The position numbers and the translations under genes are program-made. This document shows, one piece after another, positions 53,127-62,022 of a stretch of DNA of 64,000 bases (position 1 is the first letter of the stretch; the number at the start of each line of letters is the position of its first letter). The notes under the pieces are model-generated. The model saw only the letters and a list, made by a program, of their open reading frames with translations, was not told the origin of the DNA and made no database searches. This DNA comes from Micromonospora sp. NBC_01813 (lineage in GTDB: Bacteria; Actinomycetota; Actinomycetes; Mycobacteriales; Micromonosporaceae), in contig NZ_CP109067.1 in the NCBI RefSeq assembly GCF_035917335.1, forward strand, positions 5,393,001 through 5,457,000, read 5' to 3'.

Positions 53127-53693
53127 ATGGCGGGGCGAACTGTCCTCGGCCGCCGAGACGTGGCGGACGAGTCGCTCGTGAGATCTGTGTTTCACGAACA
53201 CGGCCGGGCCATGTTCGGCTACGCGGTTCGACTTACCCGGGATCGAAGCACCGCCGAGGACATCGTCCAGGAAGCTCTGATCAGGGCCTGGAAGAACCCG
53301 GACTGCCTGGTCAACGGGAAGGGATCCGTTCGCGGCTGGTTGCTGACGGTGGTCCGCAACCTCGTCACCGACGACATACGGGCGCGCCGCGTACGGATGT
53401 CCGCGATGGCCAGGACCGCCGGCGACATCGGTGTCGTACGCGACCCTGCCGATCGGATCGTCGACGGCATCGTCGTCGACGACGCGCTCCAGCGCCTGTC
53501 CACCGAGCACCGGCAGGCTCTGGAGCAGATCTACCTGCGCGGCTGCACCGTAGGGGAGGCCGCGACGGTGCTGGGGGTGCCGCCCGGCACCGTGAAGTCG
53601 CGCTCGTTCTATGCCCTGCGGGCGCTCCGGGAGATCTTCCCGCCTGGGCCCGTGGTGGCCGCCGGGTCCGGGCCGGTGCCCGGACCCGGCTGA
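53127..53693 (+). CDS. SigL-type RNA polymerase sigma factor (ECF)
   Basis: A 188-residue sigma factor starting MAGRTVLGRRDVADESL. Region 2 spans about 20-90 (FHEHGRAMFGYAVRLTRDRS, AEDIVQEALIRAWKNP, VRGWLLTVVRNLVTDDIRAR). Region 4 spans about 120-170 (LSTEHRQALEQIYLRGCTVG, VLGVPPGTVKSRSFYALRAL). The close match to actinobacterial SigL-type proteins (VPPGTVKSR) is clear. No separate zinc-containing anti-sigma gene follows. The facing lipoprotein gene is the only partner. The last codons double as a terminator hairpin. Confidence 0.88.
   Translation: MAGRTVLGRRDVADESLVRSVFHEHGRAMFGYAVRLTRDRSTAEDIVQEALIRAWKNPDCLVNGKGSVRGWLLTVVRNLVTDDIRARRVRMSAMARTAGDIGVVRDPADRIVDGIVVDDALQRLSTEHRQALEQIYLRGCTVGEAATVLGVPPGTVKSRSFYALRALREIFPPGPVVAAGSGPVPGPG
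53661..53690. terminator. Terminator hairpin within the last codons of the sigma gene
   Basis: GCCGGGTCCGGGC and GCCCGGACCCGGC form a perfect 13-bp stem with a 4-base loop, ending one base before the TGA. It lies between convergent genes and can stop both transcripts, while its codons encode Gly/Pro. Confidence 0.7.
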
Positions 53694-53715
53694 GCCGTCG
53701 ACGATGAGCCGCTGG

Positions 53716-54633
53716 TCAGCCCAGCCGGATCGACTGGATCGAGTCGTCGACGCCGAGTTGCGCCAGATCCGGGACATCGCCGTTGGCGACCACGACGTCG
53801 CCCTGGCAGTCCGGCCGACGCCACATCCGGACACTGCCGTTGGCGGTCATCGACGATGCCTCGCCGGCGGTGGTGCCGAGGTTGAGGCAGCCGCTGCCGC
53901 TGAGTCCTTCCGCGAAGCCGTTGTCGCCGAAGTTCGCATCGGAGAAGAAGGTCGCGTCCGTCGCGGGCGGAGCCAGGGGATCGACCTCGATGCCGCCGTT
54001 GTCAGCCTCGGGGTCCGGGGTGGCCTTCTTTCCATCCGGCCGGATCGCGAACCAGGTGCCGCCCACACCATGGCCGTTGGTGTCACCCGCCTTGGTGTCG
54101 TCGATGAAGCGGTATACCGGCCAGCCGGCGATGGTCAGCTGCAAGGTGCCGTCGTCGCGGGTCACCGTCGAGACGTTGGAGTGCTTGACGCCGGCGACGA
54201 AGACTCGACCGCCCGGCTTGATCAGCACCGGGGGCCAGGTCGTGGCACAGTCACCGGCGCAGGTCGCCTTCGACGGCTTCGCCTCGTCGTCGTCGAACCG
54301 GTACAGGGTCAGTTTGGCGCCGTTGACCACGACCGGGTCGAGCGCCCCTGCCTTCGACTTCCGCAGTTCCACCCACTGCATGGCGGCCTCGGCCCGGTCA
54401 CCTTCCGGCGCCGGCCCGCCCATCGGGTTGGTCAGGTCACCGCTGTTCGGATCGGCTTCGTTCGACTTCGCCGTTCCGGACACCAGATCGACCTCGCCCG
54501 AGTTGCCGCCGGCTGCCGGGTCGACGACCGGTGGCGGCGGCGGTGCCACCTCGGTGATGCTGCCGCAGGAGGCCAGGAGCAGTACACCCATGGCGAAGCT
54601 CGCGGCGACGGGGGTGCGGCGCTTACGCGACAT
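53716..54633 (-). CDS. Lipoprotein with COG4315-type repeats and a C-terminal crystallin-like domain
   Basis: A 305-residue lipoprotein starting MSRKRRTPVAASFAMGVLL, lipobox LLASC. After a Pro/Gly linker come two secreted-repeat units: LTLYRFDDDEAKPSKATCAG with CATTWPPVLI, and LTIAGWPVYRFIDDTKAGDT with GTWFAIRPDG. The last 70 residues (FFSDANFGDNGFAEGLSGSG, WRRPDCQGDVVVA, VDDSIQSIRLG) resemble the I36 beta-gamma-crystallin fold. These lipoproteins commonly neighbour SigL-type sigma factors and may be their targets. It is convergent with that sigma gene. Confidence 0.8.
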   Translation of the reverse strand: MSRKRRTPVAASFAMGVLLLASCGSITEVAPPPPPVVDPAAGGNSGEVDLVSGTAKSNEADPNSGDLTNPMGGPAPEGDRAEAAMQWVELRKSKAGALDPVVVNGAKLTLYRFDDDEAKPSKATCAGDCATTWPPVLIKPGGRVFVAGVKHSNVSTVTRDDGTLQLTIAGWPVYRFIDDTKAGDTNGHGVGGTWFAIRPDGKKATPDPEADNGGIEVDPLAPPATDATFFSDANFGDNGFAEGLSGSGCLNLGTTAGEASSMTANGSVRMWRRPDCQGDVVVANGDVPDLAQLGVDDSIQSIRLG

Positions 54634-55032
54634 GTCGTTGTCTCCGATGTCAGTCCGGTGTGCGCATTGGCGCACGATCGGCCTCCACACGGTGCCCACG
54701 GCGATCTGGTTCAGCGGGCGTGACGGCGACCACGACGAGATCGCGGCACCGAAGGTCGGAGTGGACATCGACGTCAACTATGGGCAATGATTCGACAACT
54801 CACCGCCACCGCTGGAGCGGCGTCTCCCGGATGTCGCCGGCTGCCGTGACGCTGCCACCCGGCCCCGGTGCGGGACGTTCAGATCTCGTACAGAAATCGT
54901 CTAGAACGCCCGGCCTATGCTCCCGGACCGGACCTCCTGCCGACGGTGTGGGGTCCGTACGCCCGGGGGCGGACCATGCCGGGCGGCGACAGCGGCGGGC
55001 ATCGCGCCGGCCGACGGCTTTGGGGGTTGAAG
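54634..55032. other. Divergent promoter region of a lipoprotein and a SARP gene
   Basis: A 399-base region with GATCTCGTACAGAAATCG and CTATGCT near 54885-54920, a possible extended promoter for the plus-strand SARP gene. Coding-like frames cross it but have no ribosome site. No gene is called. Confidence 0.5.
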
Positions 55033-55878
55033 ATGCTCAAGTTGGACGCTCCACCGGTGGGCACCGGGTACCGCCGCCCCGACGGTCCGACGCTGCGGTT
55101 CTCGCTGCTGGGGCCGATCCGCGCGTTCCACGGATCCGCCGAGATCCCGCTCGGCTCCCCACAACAGCGCAGCACCCTGGCGATTCTGCTGCTGCGAAGG
55201 CGCGAGCTCGCGACCATCGACGAACTGGTCGGTGCCGTCTGGGGCGAGGAGCCACCCCGGGCAGCGGTCAGCACCGTGCGCACCTACGTTTCCCGGCTAC
55301 GCAAGCTGTTGGCGCAACGGATCGAAGCCGGACCGGACCCGATCACCTCGATGGCCGGCGGATACCTGCTGCGGGTGCCGGCAGAGTCGATCGACGTATG
55401 GCGCTTCCAACGGCACACCGAGCAGGCCCGGGCCGCCCGCGAGAGGCTCGATCTGGAGACGGCGGCAGCCGAGCTACGTACCGCCTTACGGTTGCGCCAT
55501 GGCCCGCCGCTGGCGCACGCGACCGGGCCTTATCTGGACGCCCAGCGGCTGTGGCTGGACCAGCTGATGACGGCCGCGGTCGAGGACCGGCTCGCGGTGG
55601 ACCTGCAGCGAGGGCGGCACGCGGAGACGATCGGAGATCTCTGCGTTCTGGTCTGCGAACATCCGTTGCGGGAACGCCTGCGGGAACTGCTGATGCTCGC
55701 CCTGTACCGGTCCGGGCGCCAGGCCGACGCGTTGGAGCAGTACCACCAGGCCCGTCGGCTACTGGTCGACCAACTCGGCATCGAACCCGGAGCCGGCCTC
55801 CGCCGACTCCACCAGCAGATCCTGACGGCCGACCCTGATCTGCTCCCAGACCCTCAGCTGCTCGTCGGTGCCCGGTGA
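55033..55878 (+). CDS. SARP-type transcriptional regulator (BTAD domain)
   Basis: A 281-residue activator. ATG at 55033 (MLKLDAPPVGTGYRRPDGPT) is chosen over the open frame upstream. The OmpR-like DNA-binding domain is at about residues 20-105: LRFSLLGPIRAFHGSAEIPL, LGSPQQRSTLAILLLRRREL, AVSTVRTYVSRLRKLL. The bacterial transcriptional activation domain follows (WRFQRHTEQARAARERLDLE, RQADALEQYHQARRLLVDQL) and ends GIEPGAGLRRLHQQIL. Such regulators control secondary metabolism, yet no biosynthetic core gene lies next to it here. A larger AfsR-like gene follows. Confidence 0.9.
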   Translation: MLKLDAPPVGTGYRRPDGPTLRFSLLGPIRAFHGSAEIPLGSPQQRSTLAILLLRRRELATIDELVGAVWGEEPPRAAVSTVRTYVSRLRKLLAQRIEAGPDPITSMAGGYLLRVPAESIDVWRFQRHTEQARAARERLDLETAAAELRTALRLRHGPPLAHATGPYLDAQRLWLDQLMTAAVEDRLAVDLQRGRHAETIGDLCVLVCEHPLRERLRELLMLALYRSGRQADALEQYHQARRLLVDQLGIEPGAGLRRLHQQILTADPDLLPDPQLLVGAR

Positions 55879-55995
55879 CGAAAAGGCCGCCCCGGCCGGT
55901 CCCCGCACCGAAGTAGCCAGTCTCCGCACCGGAGCCGTCCGCTCGACCCGAATGTCACCCGGCGCGGTATTTTCGAGCCAGGTGGCGGGGTCACG

Positions 55996-58900
55996 GTGGG
56001 ATGGTGCGCGTTGAGTGTTCCGGTGGACGACGCCTTGCGACTGTCGATCCTGGGACCGGTACGCGCCTGGCACGGTGACCACGAACTGTCGTTGGGGCCG
56101 CCCCAACAGCGAGCGGTCCTCGCCGTGCTGGCCGCGTACGCCGGTCAGCCCGCCGGTTTCGACATCTTCGCCGACGTCCTCTGGGACGGATCGCCGCCGC
56201 CAAGTGGACCAGGTGTCGTCCATGGCTACGTCAGCCGGCTACGCCGGGTGCTCGCCGCAGGCCGGCCCACGGCGCGCCCACCCGGCCCGATCGAGCGAGT
56301 GGGAGCCGGCTACCGGTGGCGCGGCGACGAGCAGTCCCTCGACCTGCTGCGGTTCCGGAAACTGGTCGAACAGGCACTCGATCTGACCGCCGTCTCCCGG
56401 CACCAACTCGCCCTCGACACCCTGCTGGAGGCCGCCCGGCTCTGGCAGGGCCCGGCGGCGGCGGACATCGACGCCGCCCGTACCCATCCGCTCTTCGTGG
56501 GTCTGGAACGGGAACACTCGGCTGCCCTGGTCGAACTGGCCGGGCTGGCGTTGGCCGGCGGACAGGCCGCAGCGGTCCTGCCGGTGCTGGAGCGCGGTGC
56601 CGCCCGCGACCCGTTCAACGAGACGCTGCAGGCCGGGCTGATGCGGGTGCTCGCCGCCAACGGGCAGCGCGCCGCCGGGCTGGAACGCTACCGGGCGGTC
56701 CGGGCCGGGCTCGTCACCGAACTCGGCGTCGACCCCGGCGCGGAGTTGCAGGCCGCTCACCGGCACATCCTGCTCGCCGGTTCACCCCCGGCCCCGCTAC
56801 CCGCAGCGAAGACGGCCAAGGAAGCCGAGAATCCGTCTCCGGTGGACGTCTCGTCGGTGCGGCCGGCTCAGCTGCCGGCCGACTCGGTCACCTTCGTCGG
56901 CCGCGACTCCGAACTCGTCGCGCTGGCCGCCGCCCGCCGCGAGACCGCCCTGCCGCCGGCCGGTGGTGCCACGTCGATCGCGCTGGTCAGCGGGATGGCA
57001 GGGGTGGGAAAGTCGACGCTGGCGATTCGGTGGGCGCACCAGATCGCCGACGAGCACCCCGACGGTCAGCTCTACGTCAACCTGCGTGGCTATGACGCCT
57101 CCGCCGCGCCGCTGGCACCCGAGGACGCGTTGCGTGGCTTCCTGGTGGCGTTCGGCCTGCCCGGTGCCGACCTGCCCGACAGTTTGGCGGACCGGGCGGC
57201 GCTGTTCCGCAGCGTCGTCGCCGGTCGGCGGGTGCTGATCGTCCTCGACAACGCCCGCGACCATGCCCAGGTCCGCCCGCTGCTGCCGGCAGCAAGCGGC
57301 TGTACGGTCATCGTGACCAGCCGGAACCTGCTCGGCGGCTTGGTCGCGGTGGATGGTGCCCGACCCGTGGCCCTGACCGTGCTGACTGCCCGGCAGGCGC
57401 ACGACTATCTGCAGGACCGGCTCGGCTCGCACCGGGTCGACGCGCAACCGCAGGCGGTGCAGCGCATCGTCGCGCTCTGCGCCGGGCTGCCGCTGGCCCT
57501 GGCGATCGTCGCCGCCCGTGCCGCCACCCATCGCACGTTCCCGCTGGCCGCGATCGCCGACGAGCTGCAGTTCGACTCCGTACTGGACGGCTTCTCGTTG
57601 GCCGGCGCCCACTACGACCTCAGCTCGGTCTTCTCCTGGTCCTACCGGAGCCTGCCCGTCGAGGCCGCCCGGCTGTTCCGGCATCTCGCCCTGCATCCTG
57701 GACCCGACGTGGACCTCGCCGCCGCCGCGAGTGTCGCGGCGGCCGACCCGGCCACGACCCGTACGCTGCTGCTCCACCTCATCGACGCGCATCTGATCAA
57801 CGAGTACCGGCCCGGCCGGTTCCAGTATCACGACCTGTTGCGGGCGTACGGTGTCGAACTCAGCCGGCAGCACGACGCCGAGCCGGAGCGAGCGGCGGCC
57901 GCCTTGCGGGTGATCGACCACTACCTGCACAGTGCGCTGGGCATGGCCCCGCTCGTGTACCCGCTGCGACCAGCGATCGAGGTGGCGGATCCGACCCCGG
58001 GGGTGCTGCCGGTGCGGGTGCCGGACCGGGCAGCCGCCGTTGCCTGGCTGGACTCCGAACGGGAGAATCTGTTCGCCTCGTCCGACGCGGCGACCCGACA
58101 CGGCCACGACGCCCGCCAGTGGCAGCTCGTCTGGGCCATCAACCCGTACCTGCAGGACGTCTGCTGCCTGTGGCGGGAGTCGACCAGGCACTCGACGCGA
58201 GCGCTCGCGGCCGCCGAGCGGCTGGGTGCGCAGTGGTGGGTCGGCTATCTGCACAACACCCTGGGCCGTAGCTATCTGCGGTTGGAGGAGTACCCACAGG
58301 CGGAGTGGGCGTTCGGCCGGGCGATCGAGATCGGCGCGGTGAGCGGAGATCTGTGGCGGCAGGCGCACGGCAACGTCGGGTTCGCCGCCGCGATCGTCAT
58401 GTCGGTCGTCGGTGGCGGCGAGACCGACCGGCCGCCGGCCAACCAGGACGAGGAGCGAATCTCGCTGGCCTACGACTGCCTGCGCCGGGCGGGCGAGCAG
58501 TACCGGCACCTCGACTCGAAGTCCGGACTGGCGAGCGTGCACAGCAATCTCGGCATGCTCGCCTACCTGCGGCCGGGCGGGGCGGCCGAAGCCCTGCGGC
58601 AACTGCGGGCCGCCGTCGAGCTGGCCCGTGGGGTGGGCGATCACCATCATCAGTCGGAGATGTGGATCGACCTCGCCCGGCTGCACCTGTGGGAGGGGGA
58701 GGTGGCCGCTGCCGCCGGAGCGTACGGCCAGGCGATCGAGGTGCTCGCCGGGCTCGAACTGTCGTGGCGGCGCGCCGAAGCCACGGCAGGGCTGGCCGAA
58801 TGCTATCGCCGTCTCGGTGACACCGAGGCGGCCGAAGAGGCGTGCCGGGCGGCGTTGCGGCTGTTGGGCAGTGCGCACCACGCCCCGGCGGAGCGGCTCC

Positions 58901-59043
58901 GGTCCCGGCTACGCCGCAGCGGTCGGTGGGCCGGCCGCGACCCCGGCCCCGACCCCGGCCTCGATACCGATCCCGGCGCCGGCCGTGGGCCGCAGCCGCA
59001 GCCGCAGCCGCTCGGCGACCGGGTGGTGCGAGCCGGCGAGTAG
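55996..59043 (+). CDS. AfsR-like SARP-NB-ARC-TPR regulator
   Basis: A 1015-residue regulator. GTG at 55996 is used, and starts within the next 30 bases are also possible. The SARP winged helix (LRLSILGPVRAWHGDHELSL, PPQQRAVLAVLAAYAG) and BTAD (EQALDLTAVSRHQLALDTLL) fill about 1-265. NB-ARC ATPase follows: Walker A VSGMAGVGKSTLAIRWA at about 330, Walker B RRVLIVLDNARDHAQ at about 412 and GLPLALAIVAARAATHR. The C-terminal 350 residues are TPR (YLHNTLGRSYLRLEEYPQAE). The last 135 bases overlap a convergent paralog. Confidence 0.88.
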   Translation: MGWCALSVPVDDALRLSILGPVRAWHGDHELSLGPPQQRAVLAVLAAYAGQPAGFDIFADVLWDGSPPPSGPGVVHGYVSRLRRVLAAGRPTARPPGPIERVGAGYRWRGDEQSLDLLRFRKLVEQALDLTAVSRHQLALDTLLEAARLWQGPAAADIDAARTHPLFVGLEREHSAALVELAGLALAGGQAAAVLPVLERGAARDPFNETLQAGLMRVLAANGQRAAGLERYRAVRAGLVTELGVDPGAELQAAHRHILLAGSPPAPLPAAKTAKEAENPSPVDVSSVRPAQLPADSVTFVGRDSELVALAAARRETALPPAGGATSIALVSGMAGVGKSTLAIRWAHQIADEHPDGQLYVNLRGYDASAAPLAPEDALRGFLVAFGLPGADLPDSLADRAALFRSVVAGRRVLIVLDNARDHAQVRPLLPAASGCTVIVTSRNLLGGLVAVDGARPVALTVLTARQAHDYLQDRLGSHRVDAQPQAVQRIVALCAGLPLALAIVAARAATHRTFPLAAIADELQFDSVLDGFSLAGAHYDLSSVFSWSYRSLPVEAARLFRHLALHPGPDVDLAAAASVAAADPATTRTLLLHLIDAHLINEYRPGRFQYHDLLRAYGVELSRQHDAEPERAAAALRVIDHYLHSALGMAPLVYPLRPAIEVADPTPGVLPVRVPDRAAAVAWLDSERENLFASSDAATRHGHDARQWQLVWAINPYLQDVCCLWRESTRHSTRALAAAERLGAQWWVGYLHNTLGRSYLRLEEYPQAEWAFGRAIEIGAVSGDLWRQAHGNVGFAAAIVMSVVGGGETDRPPANQDEERISLAYDCLRRAGEQYRHLDSKSGLASVHSNLGMLAYLRPGGAAEALRQLRAAVELARGVGDHHHQSEMWIDLARLHLWEGEVAAAAGAYGQAIEVLAGLELSWRRAEATAGLAECYRRLGDTEAAEEACRAALRLLGSAHHAPAERLRSRLRRSGRWAGRDPGPDPGLDTDPGAGRGPQPQPQPLGDRVVRAGE

Positions 59044-61881
59044 TGCCTCGGCAGAGCTGCGGGCCCGGCCCGCGCCTTCGACGTCACCGAGGCGGTGCTG
59101 GCAGTCGGCCTGGCCAGCGAATGCCTCCGCCCGGACCTCGTCCGAACCGGACGGAGCGGCCACCGCCAGTGCGTAGGTCTCGACCGCACGGGCGTCCTCG
59201 CCGGCGTGCTCCAGCATCCGGGCCAGGTTGATCCACAGCCACGCCTCGGTGTAACTGTCACCGCCCTCACGCAGCAGTTCGGCACCCCGGCGGAACTCCG
59301 ACTCGGCCCCGGCCAGTCCACCCGGGCCGTAGTACGTCCACCACCCGAAGATCATGGACAGCGCTCCGCGCAGGATGCCCACGAACCGGCCGGCCGGCCG
59401 CACCTTATCGGTCGGCTGGTCGGTCGGCTGGTCGATCTCGGTGCAGAGCTCCCGGGCCTCCTGCGCCGCGCCGAGCACAGCGGCGAGTTCCGCTCGGGTC
59501 GGCAACGGGCCGCCACAGACGTACGAGATGCCGACCCCGGCCAGGGCGTACGCCAGCCGCAGCGGATCCTGGGCCGCGCGGGCGACCTCCACCGCCCGTT
59601 CGTGATGCCACTGCGACAACCCACGCTCCTGCAGCAGCACGTGCCAGCGGCCGAGTGAGCGGTGCAGGTAGCCCTGCCACCACAGGTCCTGGTCCCGATC
59701 GGCGACGGTCAGGGCCCGCCGGGCGTACTCGATCGCCGGACGCCACCTGCCGCTGGAATGCAGATACGGGTTGATCGCCCAGAGCAGCTCGAGCAGATAC
59801 CGGTCGTACCCGGACCGCTCGGCGAGATCGAAGGCGGCGGCCAGGTTGGCCCATTCCGCCTCGAACCAGGCCGAAGCCGTCGGCTGGTCGGCGAACTCCA
59901 CCACGGTGACCCCGGGTGCGGGCGGGGTGACCGCGTAGTCGATCCGGGCCCTGTTGACCTGAAGGGCCGCCGCAGCCGCAGTGTGCAGGTAGTGGTCGAG
60001 CACCCGGGTCTCGGCCGCGTCGCCGGTGTCGGTACCGGCGACGACGTCCGACACCGGCGACGCGGACCCGGTGCGGGACAACTCCAGGGCGTACGCCCGG
60101 ACCAGGTCGTGGGAGCGGAAGCGGCCGGGCCGGTGCTCATCGACCAGGTTGGCGTCGATCAGCTCGCCGAGCAGCGACCGGGCCGTCGACCGGTCGCTGG
60201 CCAGCAGGCTCGCCACCGTACCGAGTGCCAGGTCCGGACCGGGGTGGCGGGCCAGATCCCGGAAGAGCCCGGCGGCGGCCGGCGACAGATTGCGGTACGA
60301 CCAGGACAGGACCGTCCGCACGTCGTAGTCACCGCCGGGCAGGGCGGGTGCGTCCAACGCGCCACCGGCGCGTAGTTCGTCGGCGGTCGCGGCCAGCGGC
60401 AGAGTGGGTCGGACCGCGGCCCGGGCCGCGCACATGGCCAGGGCCAGCGGCAGTCCCGCACAGGCTTCGACGATCTCGGCGACCGCGGTGGGCTCGGCAG
60501 CGATCCGATCGGCGTCGAGGCGCGCGCTGAGATAGCGGTGCGCCTCGGCCGTGGTCAGCAGGTCGAGCCCGAGTGGTCGGGCACCGTCGATGGCGACCAG
60601 CCCACCGAGCGGACTACGGCTGGTCACGATGACCGCACAGCCCGCGCCACCCGGCAGCAACGGCCGGACCTGCTCGTCGTCGCGGGCGTTGTCGAGCAGG
60701 ACGAGCACCCGCCGGTCAGCCAGCAACGTGCGGTAGAGCGCCGCCTTCGCGTCCAGGTCGGTCGGCTGGTTGCGGTCGGGTACGCCGAGTGCCTCAAGGA
60801 AGCCACGCAGTGCGTCGGCGGGCGGCAGGGGATCGCCGGCCGGCGCGAAGCCACGCAGGTCGACATGCAGTTGCCCGTCGGGATAGTGCCCGACGACGCG
60901 GTGCGCGAAGCGTACGGCCAGGGTGGACTTGCCGACCCCGCCCATGCCCGTGACGACCAGGAGTTGCGGCGAGCCGTGCCGGACCGCGGCCGGATCGTCT
61001 GGGCCGGACAACCACGCCAGTTCGGCTTCCCGACCGGTGAACGTCCGCAGATCGGCCGGTAGCTGCGCCGGTGCGACGGTCGGGGTCGGGCGCGTGGCGT
61101 CGGGTGCCGCCCTCCGGAGCAGTTCGCGGTGCGCTGCCCGCAGCTCGGCACCCGGTTCGATGCCGAGCTCGGCCGCCAACCGGTCTCGGACCCGCTCGTA
61201 CGCCACGGCGGCCTCGGCTCGCCGGCCGGCGGCCGCGAGCAGCGACACCAGCCGGGCGTGCACCGCCTCGTCCAGGGTCCGCCACCGGGCCGCCCGTTCG
61301 AGCATCGGGAGTACCTGCGCCGGGCGGCCGGCGACCAGCGCCAGGTCGGCGGCGGCCTGCAGTACGTTTCCATGCTCCCGGTCCACGGTGGCGAACAGCT
61401 GGTGGCCCCGTACCGCCGGGTCGAGATCGGCGGCGACCGGTCCGGTCCACAGGGTGAGCGCCTCGACGAACAGCCCCAGTGCCACGAGCGGGTCGGCGGT
61501 CGCGCGGGCCGCGGCGAGCCGGGCCCGGAAGCAGGCCAGGTCGACGGTGTCCGGGCCGCCGTCGATCCGGTAGCCGCCGCCGGACCGACCGATCCAGCCA
61601 CCGCAGGCGCGCGCCGGTCGACGCGGTTCGAGCAGCTGGCGCAGCCGGCTCACGTACTGGTGCACCACACCCTGGGCGCTGCGGGGCGGGGCACCGCCCC
61701 AGATCAGGTCGACGATCGTCGCGAAGGCGACCGGTTGACCCGGCTGGGCCAGCAACGCCCCGAGCAGCGTCCGCTGCTGCGGTGGCCCCAGTTCGAGCTC
61801 GACGCCGTCGCGCCAGCCCCGTACCGGGCCGAGGGTGGTCAGCCACAGCCCTTCGGTCCGGTCCCGCCCGTCTGGTTCCAC
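58909..61881 (-). CDS. AfsR-like SARP-NB-ARC-TPR regulator, convergent paralog
   Basis: A 990-residue regulator. GTG at 61881 follows AGGAGG at 8 bases. The SARP domain (LWLTTLGPVRGWRDGVELEL, PPQQRTLLGALLAQPG), BTAD (ARWRTLDEAVHARLVSLLAA), NB-ARC (VVTGMGGVGKSTLAVRFA at about 310, VLVLLDNARDDEQVRPLLPG) and TPR part (ARMLEHAGEDARAVETYALA) match the facing gene throughout. Both end in an HHP/A-x-x-ERLR-x-RLR block. The two 3' ends share 135 bases on opposite strands. It is a likely duplicate with diverged sensing. Confidence 0.88.
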   Translation of the reverse strand: MEPDGRDRTEGLWLTTLGPVRGWRDGVELELGPPQQRTLLGALLAQPGQPVAFATIVDLIWGGAPPRSAQGVVHQYVSRLRQLLEPRRPARACGGWIGRSGGGYRIDGGPDTVDLACFRARLAAARATADPLVALGLFVEALTLWTGPVAADLDPAVRGHQLFATVDREHGNVLQAAADLALVAGRPAQVLPMLERAARWRTLDEAVHARLVSLLAAAGRRAEAAVAYERVRDRLAAELGIEPGAELRAAHRELLRRAAPDATRPTPTVAPAQLPADLRTFTGREAELAWLSGPDDPAAVRHGSPQLLVVTGMGGVGKSTLAVRFAHRVVGHYPDGQLHVDLRGFAPAGDPLPPADALRGFLEALGVPDRNQPTDLDAKAALYRTLLADRRVLVLLDNARDDEQVRPLLPGGAGCAVIVTSRSPLGGLVAIDGARPLGLDLLTTAEAHRYLSARLDADRIAAEPTAVAEIVEACAGLPLALAMCAARAAVRPTLPLAATADELRAGGALDAPALPGGDYDVRTVLSWSYRNLSPAAAGLFRDLARHPGPDLALGTVASLLASDRSTARSLLGELIDANLVDEHRPGRFRSHDLVRAYALELSRTGSASPVSDVVAGTDTGDAAETRVLDHYLHTAAAAALQVNRARIDYAVTPPAPGVTVVEFADQPTASAWFEAEWANLAAAFDLAERSGYDRYLLELLWAINPYLHSSGRWRPAIEYARRALTVADRDQDLWWQGYLHRSLGRWHVLLQERGLSQWHHERAVEVARAAQDPLRLAYALAGVGISYVCGGPLPTRAELAAVLGAAQEARELCTEIDQPTDQPTDKVRPAGRFVGILRGALSMIFGWWTYYGPGGLAGAESEFRRGAELLREGGDSYTEAWLWINLARMLEHAGEDARAVETYALAVAAPSGSDEVRAEAFAGQADCQHRLGDVEGAGRARSSAEALLAGSHHPVAERLRLRLRPTAGAGIGIEAGVGAGVAAGPPTAAA

Positions 61882-61984
61882 GTCTGTGCCTCCTGTTGAC
61901 GGAGCCACGCCGGCGGCACCCCGCGCCGCGTCTCCGTCAACAGAATGCCATCCAGTTGTTGATCCAATGTCGACCGGTGGCGGA

Positions 61985-62013
61985 TCGGCGGGCGGACCAG
62001 GTCAGCCCGCCGA
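61985..62013 (-). terminator. Weak hairpin after the LysM-like membrane protein gene
   Basis: A 9-bp perfect stem (61985-61993 with 62005-62013) and an 11-base loop lie 10 bases after the minus-strand stop at 62023. Confidence 0.4.
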
Positions 62014-62022
62014 CCCGATGGG

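Noticed and set aside
56797-58881. 694-codon minus-strand frame opposite the AfsR-like gene
   Set aside because: Arg/Gln/Gly-rich shadow, while the plus strand carries complete SARP, NB-ARC and TPR domains.
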